A DNA stretch of 5,733 nucleotides, taken from positions 1 to 5,733 of the forward strand of contig JANXVK010000527.1 of NCBI GenBank assembly GCA_025351675.1, written 5' to 3'. This DNA is from Rhizobacter sp. (lineage in GTDB: Bacteria > Pseudomonadota > Gammaproteobacteria > Burkholderiales > Burkholderiaceae_C). Under the pieces are notes generated by a model. The model searched no databases. It was given only the letters and a program-made list of their open reading frames with translations, and had not been told where the DNA came from. Below, piece after piece: positions 1-5,733 of this stretch. The translations under genes and the position numbers were made by a program. Numbering within the stretch: position 1 is the stretch's first letter; every line of letters begins with the position of its first letter.

Positions 1-403
1 CGCCGAGCAGCGTGAAGAACATGCGCTTCCACGGGCTCTGGAACACGCTGCCCAGGTCCTTGATCGACTTCAGGTCGGGGTAGCGCGTCAGCACCAGGTC
101 GATGGTGAAGGCGTTGTAGGCGTTGATCAGGAACGCCAGCCGGTCGTTGCGCGACCAGCTGGCGTACTCGTGTGGCATCACCGCGCTGACGCTGGCGAGG
201 TAGCGTCGCAATGCCTTCGGATCGGCCCGGAGGGCGGCGTAGCGCACAGTCGACGCCACACCGCCCGGCGCGACGGCGACCTGCTGCTTCAGCAGCGCGT
301 CCCAGGCAGGGTGGCGCGGATCGAATTCCGCCTTCGCCAGTGGCGCCCACAGCAATGCGCACAGCGCCAGCGACGTGATCGGAATCCAGCGTGATCGATT
401 CAT
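1..403 (-). CDS. Secreted DUF547-domain protein, N-terminal part (runs off left edge)
   Basis: The frame is open from an ATG at 403-401 to the left edge, giving 134 residues; the C-terminal part is missing. Residues 1-25 look like a Sec signal peptide: a basic start (MNRSRW), a hydrophobic core and a predicted signal peptidase I site after AKA (23-25). The mature chain is therefore probably periplasmic. It shows the DUF547 pattern: an early W (34), V-x-Y (53-55), a YL helix (68-69), then the hallmark LAFLINAYNAFTI at 89-101, followed by YPDLKSIKDLG and a PWKR segment (124-127). DUF547 has no firmly established biochemical role. The gene starts 12 bases after the flavoenzyme stop and has its own strong Shine-Dalgarno, so it is probably the next cistron of the same operon. 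The family call rests on the conserved core and is firm; the function is unknown. Confidence 0.88.
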   Translation of the reverse strand, partial: MNRSRWIPITSLALCALLWAPLAKAEFDPRHPAWDALLKQQVAVAPGGVASTVRYAALRADPKALRRYLASVSAVMPHEYASWSRNDRLAFLINAYNAFTIDLVLTRYPDLKSIKDLGSVFQSPWKRMFFTLLG

Positions 404-415
404 CGGCCCTCCGGT
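404..415 (-). promoter_or_regulatory. Ribosome binding site of the DUF547 gene
   Basis: On the minus strand the 12 bases between the upstream TGA (418-416) and the ATG (403-401) read ACCGGAGGGCCG. GGAGG lies at 412-408, about 4 bases from the start codon. This is the strongest Shine-Dalgarno in the window. It marks the only junction where the genes do not overlap, and it supports the ATG at 403 as the true start. Confidence 0.75.
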
Positions 416-2563
416 TCAACCGCGTCGCCACGCATGGAAACGCTCGACCCACGCGAGCAGCCGCTGCGGAGCATGTGCGCGTTTCCAGTTGCCGGCGACA
501 TACTTGTTGGCCTCGGCCATCGTCGGGTAGGTGTGGATCGTGCCGAGGATCTTGTTCAGGCCGATGCCGTGCTTCATCGCGAGCACGAACTCGGCCAGCA
601 GGTCGCCCGCGTGTTCGCCGACGATGGTGGCGCCGAGGATCCGGTCCTTGCCCGGCACCGTCAGCACCTTGACGAAGCCGTGCGCTTCGCCATCCGCGAT
701 GGCGCGGTCGAGACCGTCCAGGGCGTACGTCGTGACCTCGTACGGCACCTTCTTTTCGGTGGCCTCCAGCTCGTTCAGCCCGACGCGCGCCACCTCGGGG
801 TCGACGAAGGTGGCCCACGGAATCACGCGGTAGTCGGCCCGGAATTTCTTGAACGGATCGAACAGCGCGTTGACCGCGGCATACCAGGCTTGGTGGGACG
901 CGGTGTGCGTGAACTGGTAAGGGCCGGCCACGTCGCCGGCCGCGTAGATGTTCGGGAAGTTGGTCTGCAGGTAGGCATTGACCTCGACCGTGCGGCCGGT
1001 GGTGACGCCGAGCTCCTCCAGCCCGAAGCCTGTCAGGTTGGCGTGGCGGCCGACGGCGACCAGCAGCGCATCGAATGGAATGCGCACCTCGGTGCTGGCG
1101 TGTTCGGCAATCAGCAGCTTCTCGCCGTCGATCACCTCGATCCGCTTCGCAGTGTGGTCGAGACGCACATCGATGCCCTCGTTGCGAAACCGTGCGGTCA
1201 CCAGATCCGAGGCGTCCACGTCCTCTCGCATCAACAGGCGCGGCGCCTGCTCGACCTGCGTGACCCGCGAACCCAGCCGCGCGAAGGTCTGTGCCAGTTC
1301 GCTGCCGATCGGTCCGCCACCCAGCACGACCAGTCGTTCCGGCCGCTCGCGCAGGTTCCAGACGTTTTCGGTTGTGAGCACCTCGACCTGTTCGATGCCG
1401 GGAATCGGTGGCACGAACGATCGCGCGCCGGTCGCGATGACGATGCTGCGCGTGGTCAGGCGCCGGACCTGCCCGTCCGCCTGCGTGACCTCGACCTCCC
1501 ACGGCGAGACGATGCGGGCCGAGCCCATGACAACGTCGACACCGAGCGCGGTGTAACGCTCGAGCGAGTCGTGCGGCGCGATCGCTTGAATGACGCGCTG
1601 CACGCGCGCCATGGCGTCGGCGAAGTCGAACTCGGCGTGGGCCGAACGCACGCCGAACTCGCCTGCCCGCTTCACGAGCGACAGGAATCTGGCGGAGCGA
1701 ATCAACGCCTTCGACGGCACGCAGCCGGTGTAAAGACATTCGCCACCGAGCCGGTGCTTCTCGACCAAGGTCACCTTGGCCTTCACGGCTGCGGCAATGT
1801 AGGCCGAAACCAGACCAGCCGACCCGGCGCCGATGACCACCAGGTTGCGATCGAAGCGGGCCGGCTTCTTCCAGCGGCGTGTCGCCTTGCGCGCCCTGAA
1901 CAGCTCGACGCCCTTCTTTGCGATCAACGGGAACAGCCCGAGCAGCGCCAGCGAGGCGAGCAGGCCGGGCGATGCCACATCGGCGAGCTTGTCGATGCGG
2001 GCGAGCTGGGTGCCGGCGTTGACGTAGACGACCGTGCCCAGCAGCATGCCGAGCTGGCTGACCCAGTAGTAAGTCAGCACCCGGATCCGGGTCAGACCCA
2101 TCGCAAGGTTGATCAGGAAGAACGGGAACAGCGGCACGACACGCAAGGTGAAGAGATAGAAGGCACCGTCCTGGCGCATGCCGTCGTTGATCGTGGCCAG
2201 CCGTTCGCCGAAGCGATCCTGCACCCAGTCGCGCAGCACCACGCGCGACATCAGGAACGCGAGCGTCGCGCCGATCGATGCCGCGAACGAGGCGATCATG
2301 CTGCCCCAGGCCAGCCCGAAGATCGCGCCGGCCGCCAATGTCAGGATGGTCGCGCCGGGCAACGAAAGCGCTGTGACGGCGATGTAGAGGCCGAAGAAGG
2401 TCAGCCCGGCCACGAGCGGGTTGGCGCCCCGCCAAGCCTCGAGCTGACCTTGCTGGCTCTTGATGTATTCCAGGCTCAGGTAGCGCTGCAACCCGAGCGC
2501 GAAGAACGCGAGCACCGCCACCACCAGCACGGCCAGCAGGCCCCAACGCTTGGCTGAACTCAT
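416..2563 (-). CDS. TVP38/TMEM64 (VTT) membrane domain fused to FAD/NAD-dependent disulfide oxidoreductase
   Basis: The protein has 715 residues, from an ATG at 2563-2561 that overlaps the upstream stop as ATGA. Residues 1-225 form a membrane domain with an N-terminal helix (about 7-25) and the VTT/TVP38 pattern: SLPGATILTLAAGAIFG near 67-83, then ASIGATLAF, and RVVPLFPFFLINLAMG at 141-156. Residues 238-715 form a class-I pyridine nucleotide-disulfide oxidoreductase: FAD-binding GAGSAG (245-250), redox pair C276-LYTG-C281 followed by VPSK, NAD-binding GGGPIG (415-420) with an acidic residue E438 at the end of the next strand (favouring NADH over NADPH), second FAD motif AAGDV (541-545), and a C-terminal dimerisation domain. 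The C-terminal motif is HTYPTMAE (677-684), with Tyr679 where dihydrolipoyl dehydrogenase and glutathione reductase have the catalytic His. There is no mercury-binding N-terminal domain and no C-terminal Cys pair, so it is not a true MerA. The electron acceptor is unknown. An in-frame upstream extension to 3040 is rejected because it lies inside the phosphatidyltransferase gene. Confidence 0.93.
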   Translation of the reverse strand: MSSAKRWGLLAVLVVAVLAFFALGLQRYLSLEYIKSQQGQLEAWRGANPLVAGLTFFGLYIAVTALSLPGATILTLAAGAIFGLAWGSMIASFAASIGATLAFLMSRVVLRDWVQDRFGERLATINDGMRQDGAFYLFTLRVVPLFPFFLINLAMGLTRIRVLTYYWVSQLGMLLGTVVYVNAGTQLARIDKLADVASPGLLASLALLGLFPLIAKKGVELFRARKATRRWKKPARFDRNLVVIGAGSAGLVSAYIAAAVKAKVTLVEKHRLGGECLYTGCVPSKALIRSARFLSLVKRAGEFGVRSAHAEFDFADAMARVQRVIQAIAPHDSLERYTALGVDVVMGSARIVSPWEVEVTQADGQVRRLTTRSIVIATGARSFVPPIPGIEQVEVLTTENVWNLRERPERLVVLGGGPIGSELAQTFARLGSRVTQVEQAPRLLMREDVDASDLVTARFRNEGIDVRLDHTAKRIEVIDGEKLLIAEHASTEVRIPFDALLVAVGRHANLTGFGLEELGVTTGRTVEVNAYLQTNFPNIYAAGDVAGPYQFTHTASHQAWYAAVNALFDPFKKFRADYRVIPWATFVDPEVARVGLNELEATEKKVPYEVTTYALDGLDRAIADGEAHGFVKVLTVPGKDRILGATIVGEHAGDLLAEFVLAMKHGIGLNKILGTIHTYPTMAEANKYVAGNWKRAHAPQRLLAWVERFHAWRRG

Positions 2564-3192
2564 GGCTCGGTACCTTGGTCGATGTCCGGCCGGAACGCCT
2601 GCCAGCCCCAGAAGATGCGGGTCGCGATCGTCACCGCGCACATGGCGGCGAAGAGCAAGGCGAGCGCGGCAAAGTGCTGCGGCCACATGCACATCGCGAT
2701 GAAGAAAGCGAGCGTCTCCGTCGCCTCGGTCAGGCCGCCGAGAAAGTAGAACGACTTGCCTGGGTAATCGACGCTGGTGAGCCCGCGCTTGGCCGCGATC
2801 GTCGCGAACGCCAGGAAGCAGGTGCCGGTGCCGACGAACGCGGCGAGCAACACGGCCGCCGCCAGCGCATTGGCGGCCGGGTCCGTGATCGCGAAGGCGA
2901 GCGGGATCGCCGCGTAGAACAGGAAGTCGAGGCTGATGTCGAGAAAGCCGCCGCGGTCGGTCGGCGTGGTGGCGCGCGCGACGGCGCCATCGAGGCCGTC
3001 GAGGAGCCGGGAGACGAGGATCAGCCCGGCGCCGAGCCAAAAGGCCTGGAGGGCGATCGCAACTGCGGCGAGCCAGCCGACCGCGAGCCCGGTGAAGGTC
3101 AAGGCATCGGCACCGATCCCGCGCCGCACGAGCAGGCGCGCGAGGCGCTCAAGGGCGGGGCGGATCAGGGCGGTGGTGTGGCGATCGATCAT
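2560..3192 (-). CDS. ynjF: CDP-alcohol phosphatidyltransferase, YnjF type
   Basis: The 210-residue integral membrane enzyme starts at the ATG at 3192-3190 (MIDRH), which overlaps the preceding stop as ATGA. The active-site signature spans residues 65-89: D65-x2-D68-G69-x2-A72-R73, then G81, D85 and D89. These four Asp residues bind the divalent metals and the CDP moiety in this family. Enzymes of this kind transfer a phosphoalcohol from a CDP-linked donor to an alcohol acceptor and release CMP. Hydrophobic segments fall at about 31-60, 90-102, 108-132, 147-168 and 173-195. Length, the GGFLDISLDFLFYA stretch and KSFYFLGGLTEATET resemble E. coli YnjF as I remember it. The neighbouring ynjC/ynjD-like genes support that assignment. 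Donor and acceptor are not known. Longer in-frame starts (to 3741) run through the kinase gene and are rejected. No clear Shine-Dalgarno precedes the ATG, so translation probably depends on coupling. Confidence 0.92.
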   Translation of the reverse strand: MIDRHTTALIRPALERLARLLVRRGIGADALTFTGLAVGWLAAVAIALQAFWLGAGLILVSRLLDGLDGAVARATTPTDRGGFLDISLDFLFYAAIPLAFAITDPAANALAAAVLLAAFVGTGTCFLAFATIAAKRGLTSVDYPGKSFYFLGGLTEATETLAFFIAMCMWPQHFAALALLFAAMCAVTIATRIFWGWQAFRPDIDQGTEP

Positions 3193-4292
3193 GTGCGCGG
3201 CTCGATGATGGCCGCGTCCTCGCAGCCCGTCGTGATCGGCAAGGCCTGTGCGAGCGCGTCGATCTCGCCCAGCACACGCTCGACGGTCGGCGTGCTCATG
3301 TAGTGATCGACCCGGCCGCGCACATGCGCGATCAGTGCCGGTTCGCTGAGGTCGGCCGACCAGTCTTCGCCCGCGCCGGTCGCGGGGCTCGCGGCGCGCG
3401 ACGCGACCCGCCACTTGGCGCACCAGGTGATCGACCACAGCCACATCGCACGTCGCAGCGGCAGGTGCCAGTCGTTCCATGCGACCGCCGACGGGCCCAT
3501 CTGGCGCGACCAGTCGACGCAGGCCTGCGCAATTTCGTCGACACCGAGTACGGCGCTGCTCGCTGCGTCCCACGTGGTCGAGGTGTAGAGCGTCGCGTGG
3601 GCCAGATCGAGCGGCGCGTGGCCGTAGCGGCACTTCTCCAGATCGACGAGCACCGCGGACCCATCGGCGCGAACCATGAAGTTGCCCGGGTGCGCATCGA
3701 ACGAGATCAGGCACAGAGGTGGGCGCGGCGGCTGCGCGCACAGCGACCGCAAGCGCTCGATCTCCGCATCGATGCAGCGCCGTGCGTTTGGGTCGACCTG
3801 CGCGGCGTCAAGGTACGCGGCCTGCGCCTCGATCTCCAGCAGCAGGTCGACGAGGGGGTCGGCTGGCGAGGTCAACGGCGCGCGCGCATCCTGCGCCGGC
3901 AACGGCAGTCGGTGGATGCGCGCCAGCGCGGTCACGATGGCCGTCATGTCGTGAGGCAACCGGGCCGGGCGCCCGATGATCTCTTCGACGATCAGGGCGC
4001 CGCGCGGCAACGCGGCAGAAGGTACCAGCACGCAAAGCAGCGCCGGTGTGTGGCCGCTGAAGGCCGCACGCTCGAAGCACGCCGCCTGATGGACCAGGTT
4101 TGCGGCGGGCGCGAGGTCCATCTGGCTCTGCTTCGGGATGCGCGCCAGCGCGCCGTGGCCGACCAGCCGCACGTGGGTGTGGGCGAGGCCGCTGTCGGGC
4201 AGGAGTTCGAGGTCAGAGCCGGCCCAGCGCAACGAAGCCTGTTTCATCGCGGTTGCGAGCCGCTGCTGGAATCCGGCGGCGGCGCGCGTCAT
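3189..4292 (-). CDS. Phosphotransferase of the APH/choline kinase fold
   Basis: The protein has 367 residues, starting at the ATG at 4292-4290 that overlaps the ATPase stop as ATGA. It is predicted to be cytoplasmic. The kinase core is recognisable from the catalytic loop LISFDAHPGNFMV (195-207), with D199 as the likely catalytic base and N204 as a metal ligand. It continues into VDLEKCRYGHAPLDLA (216-231), where D217 is the DFG-type metal-binding Asp and DLA closes the usual APH block. The family normally has H-G-D in the loop; here the first position is Ser197. A basic segment ARIPKQSQ (50-57) may supply the ATP-contacting Lys (K54), but this is tentative. Relatives phosphorylate hydroxyl groups of choline, ethanolamine, thiamine, homoserine or aminoglycosides. 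Position between an uptake transporter and a CDP-alcohol transferase suggests a small alcohol or amine substrate rather than a resistance role; that is inference. The C-terminal part (270-330) is rich in Trp and helical. Confidence 0.85.
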   Translation of the reverse strand: MTRAAAGFQQRLATAMKQASLRWAGSDLELLPDSGLAHTHVRLVGHGALARIPKQSQMDLAPAANLVHQAACFERAAFSGHTPALLCVLVPSAALPRGALIVEEIIGRPARLPHDMTAIVTALARIHRLPLPAQDARAPLTSPADPLVDLLLEIEAQAAYLDAAQVDPNARRCIDAEIERLRSLCAQPPRPPLCLISFDAHPGNFMVRADGSAVLVDLEKCRYGHAPLDLAHATLYTSTTWDAASSAVLGVDEIAQACVDWSRQMGPSAVAWNDWHLPLRRAMWLWSITWCAKWRVASRAASPATGAGEDWSADLSEPALIAHVRGRVDHYMSTPTVERVLGEIDALAQALPITTGCEDAAIIEPRT

Positions 4293-4939
4293 TCGAGCAC
4301 CACCACCGGTCCGCCGGCGGCCTGCGCGTCGGCAGCGTCGTGGGTCACCATCAGCGTCGGAAGACGGAGCCGCTGCGCATGCTCGAACACGAAGCGCCGG
4401 AAGTCCGAACGAAGCGCGGCGTCGAGCTTGCCGAAGGGCTCGTCGAGCAACAGCAACTGCGGCTCGGAAAGCAGGGTGCGCAGCAGCGCCACACGCGCCC
4501 GCTGTCCGCCGGACAAGGTTGCCGGGTCGCGCTCGCCGTATCCGGTCAGGCCCGCTTCCGAAAGCGCTTCGTCCGCCAACTGGCGCCGCGCGGCGCGCGA
4601 GCGCATCGAGGCCGGTATGCCAAACAGCAGGTTCCCCGCCACCGAGAGGTGAGGGAACAACAGATCGTCCTGAAACAGGATGCCGGCGCGGCGGGCGTGC
4701 GACGGTTCATCGTTCAAGCGTCGCGCGCCGATCGCCACGTCGCCGGTGGCCACGAACGGTGCCTGCAAGAAGCCGCCGATCCAGGCCAACAGGCTCGACT
4801 TTCCGGATCCACTGGCACCCATCACCGTCACGACCTGGCCGGGGCCGATGTCGATCGACAGGTGCCGGATCAGTTCGCGGTCGGGCAGCGCGATGCGGAC
4901 ATCGCGAATGCTCAAGGTCGGTGCCGTTCCGGTCGTCAT
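4289..4939 (-). CDS. ynjD: ABC transporter ATP-binding protein, YnjD-like
   Basis: This 216-residue cytoplasmic ATPase powers the adjacent permease. All nucleotide-binding elements are intact: Walker A GASGSGKS (41-48), Q-loop Gln90 in LFQDD, signature LSGGQRARV (142-150), Walker B LLLLDEP (162-168), D-loop GKLD (170-173) and switch His200 in VTHD. The chain ends soon after the switch His and has no C-terminal TOBE or regulatory domain. This is the compact form seen in ThiQ and YnjD rather than in FbpC or PotA. The start chosen is the ATG at 4939-4937 (MTTGTAPTLSIRDV): it overlaps the permease stop as ATGA and is preceded by AGAGG at 6 bases. Frame extensions up to 5599 are out-of-frame readings of the permease gene. 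Order with the permease and ynjF-type gene supports the YnjD assignment; the transported substrate is unknown. ThiQ-like alternatives cannot be excluded without a tree. Confidence 0.92.
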   Translation of the reverse strand: MTTGTAPTLSIRDVRIALPDRELIRHLSIDIGPGQVVTVMGASGSGKSSLLAWIGGFLQAPFVATGDVAIGARRLNDEPSHARRAGILFQDDLLFPHLSVAGNLLFGIPASMRSRAARRQLADEALSEAGLTGYGERDPATLSGGQRARVALLRTLLSEPQLLLLDEPFGKLDAALRSDFRRFVFEHAQRLRLPTLMVTHDAADAQAAGGPVVVLE

Positions 4940-5733
4940 GCCATGCCTCTTCGGCGCAGGTACAGCAGCGTCGGCAAGGCCCAGGCCGCGCCGTAGACGA
5001 GCAGAGGAATTCCTGCCTGCAGGAATGCATAGACACCCATGATGCGCGGGTCTGCGCCCGACGACAGCGTGACCGCTTCGGTCGTCAGCGTCGCAACGCG
5101 GCCCGCACCGGCGAACAGCGTCGGCAGGTACTGGCCAACGCTCACCGCGCAGCCGATCGCAAAGGCGAGCAGCACGGGTTTGAGCAGCATCGGCAGGCGC
5201 ACGCGCCACAGCACGCGCCAAGGCGTCACGCCCAACGCCGCTGCGGTGCGGGCGTAGCGCGGGTCGAGCGCCCGCCAAGGGTCGGCCAGCGAAAGAAATG
5301 CATACGGCAATACGAAAACCAAATGGGCCCAAGCCACGGCCAGCCAACTGCCGTCCAGACCCAGCCTCACCAGCGCGACCTGAAAGCCGTACAGGAACGC
5401 GATCTGCGGCACCAGCAACGGCACGTAGAGCAGCCACAACACGCGCCGGGTTGGCGCATGGCCGCGGCGCGTTTCGGCCTCCAGGCAGGCGACCGTCAGC
5501 AGCACGCCGGCGAGTGCGCTGGCGAGTGCCAGCCCCACCGTCGTGATCACGGTGTCGGTCATGCGCGGCAGCTGCAGGGCCCAGGTCTGTGTCGTCCACT
5601 GCTCGGGCAGGCCGGCGGGAAAGCGCCAGCTTTGCGCGAACGACCAGAACGCCATGCCGAGCAATGTGGCCAGTCCCAGCAGCAGCCCGAGAGCAGCGAG
5701 ACCAGCCGCCGTGCTCGCCACCGACTCGATGAC
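4936..5733 (-). CDS. ynjC: ABC transporter permease, C-terminal part (runs off right edge), YnjC-like
   Basis: 265 residues are visible and the frame stays open to the right edge. A GTG at 5721-5719 could be a start, but the four codons before it are also open, no Shine-Dalgarno is visible, and E. coli YnjC is a double-length permease (about 510 residues as I recall), so the gene probably continues upstream. The visible part is a complete six-helix permease module, with hydrophobic segments at about 10-30, 62-83, 97-118, 128-150, 184-203 and 233-257. Between the fourth and fifth lies the cytoplasmic EAA loop, YARTAAALGVTPWRVLWRV plus RLP (160-181), which docks on the ATPase. It ends with RRRGMA at an ATGA overlap with the ATPase gene. 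The module belongs to the binding-protein-dependent importers of the thiamine/iron/YnjC kind. The substrate cannot be read from the sequence, and a single-module permease starting just beyond the edge remains possible. Confidence 0.87.
   Translation of the reverse strand, partial: VIESVASTAAGLAALGLLLGLATLLGMAFWSFAQSWRFPAGLPEQWTTQTWALQLPRMTDTVITTVGLALASALAGVLLTVACLEAETRRGHAPTRRVLWLLYVPLLVPQIAFLYGFQVALVRLGLDGSWLAVAWAHLVFVLPYAFLSLADPWRALDPRYARTAAALGVTPWRVLWRVRLPMLLKPVLLAFAIGCAVSVGQYLPTLFAGAGRVATLTTEAVTLSSGADPRIMGVYAFLQAGIPLLVYGAAWALPTLLYLRRRGMA
4946..4950 (-). promoter_or_regulatory. Ribosome binding site of the ATPase gene
   Basis: Minus-strand AGAGG at 4950-4946 sits 6 bases before the ATG at 4939-4937, inside the last codons of the permease gene. 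The site selects this ATG over another ATG at 4944-4942, which is in the permease frame (the Met of RRGMA). Confidence 0.55.

Larger units (their letters stand above)
1..5733 (-). other. Single operon of six tightly packed genes
   Basis: All six genes are on the minus strand. The junctions are 4-base ATGA overlaps at 4936-4939, 4289-4292, 3189-3192 and 2560-2563, then a 12-base gap at 404-415. No terminator-like hairpin with a T-run and no promoter was seen, so transcription must begin right of the window and continue past its left edge. The packing implies one transcript and fixed relative protein amounts. The absence of clear Shine-Dalgarno sequences before the kinase and phosphatidyltransferase starts suggests translational reinitiation at the overlaps. 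Confidence 0.85.

Noticed and set aside
434..2557. A 707-codon open frame on the plus strand spanning almost the whole flavoenzyme gene
   Set aside because: It is antisense to a gene with clear domain motifs. Its translation is rich in Arg, Asp, Gln and Gly with no recognisable domain, as expected from the complementary frame of high-GC coding DNA.
416..2563. Mercuric reductase (merA) as the identity of the flavoenzyme
   Set aside because: The Cys-x4-Cys pair and C-terminal Tyr are reminiscent of MerA, but there is no HMA domain, no C-terminal Cys pair and no mer genes nearby.
2564..3040. Upstream in-frame extension of the flavoenzyme
   Set aside because: It covers the phosphatidyltransferase gene in another frame and reads as Arg-rich nonsense. 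The protein becomes hydrophobic and VTT-like only from MSSAKRW onwards.
3193..3741. Upstream in-frame extension of the phosphatidyltransferase
   Set aside because: It lies wholly inside the kinase gene in a different frame, and the added residues are not protein-like. The MIDRH start fits the family length and the ATGA overlap.
3189..4292. Aminoglycoside resistance phosphotransferase
   Set aside because: Only the general fold is shared. The operon context is transport and lipid chemistry, and no mobile element or resistance gene is present.
3303..4652. A 449-codon plus-strand open frame opposite the kinase and ATPase genes
   Set aside because: It is antisense to two well-supported genes and crosses their junction. 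The product is Arg-rich and low in complexity, with no motif and no ribosome binding site evidence.
5009..5026. Inverted repeat ATTCCTG-CCTG-CAGGAAT (7-base stem, 4-base loop)
   Set aside because: It lies inside the permease coding region with no T-run and no nearby start or stop codon, so it is probably a chance hairpin rather than a terminator or operator.
4940..5599. Upstream in-frame extension of the ATPase
   Set aside because: It overlaps the permease gene out of frame. The ABC fold begins shortly after MTTGTAPTLS, which also has a Shine-Dalgarno.

Overview
The window is GC-rich bacterial DNA (roughly two thirds G+C by eye). Six genes lie head to tail on the minus strand with essentially no intergenic space. 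Base composition, codon use and gene families point to a beta- or gammaproteobacterium. The sequence alone does not fix the genus. No RNA gene, mobile element, CRISPR array, promoter or terminator was recognised, and no stretch above 12 bases lacks a gene.

In transcription order (right to left) the genes are: (1) the C-terminal part of an ABC-transporter permease, cut by the right edge (5733-4936); (2) a short ABC ATPase (4939-4289); (3) an APH/choline-kinase-fold phosphotransferase (4292-3189); (4) a CDP-alcohol phosphatidyltransferase of the YnjF type (3192-2560); (5) a 715-residue fusion of a TVP38/TMEM64 (VTT) membrane domain to a class-I FAD/NAD disulfide oxidoreductase (2563-416); (6) the N-terminal part of a secreted DUF547 protein, cut by the left edge (403-1). 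The first four junctions are identical 4-base ATGA start/stop overlaps. The last is a 12-base gap carrying a good Shine-Dalgarno sequence. This is almost certainly one operon with translational coupling. Its promoter, and probably a substrate-binding protein gene, lie beyond the right edge.

Permease, ATPase and phosphatidyltransferase match the E. coli ynjB-C-D-E-F locus in type and order. Here a small-molecule kinase occupies the place that the sulfurtransferase gene ynjE has in E. coli, and a VTT-flavoenzyme fusion and a DUF547 protein are appended. No function is established for the locus as a whole. One inference from the content is uptake of a small alcohol or amine, its phosphorylation, and its use by a membrane phosphatidyltransferase, with the VTT domain (a fold found in lipid scramblases) and the flavoenzyme acting at the same membrane. 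The most unusual sequence details are a Tyr in place of the catalytic His in the flavoenzyme's HPTxxE motif and a Ser in place of the first His of the kinase's catalytic-loop motif.
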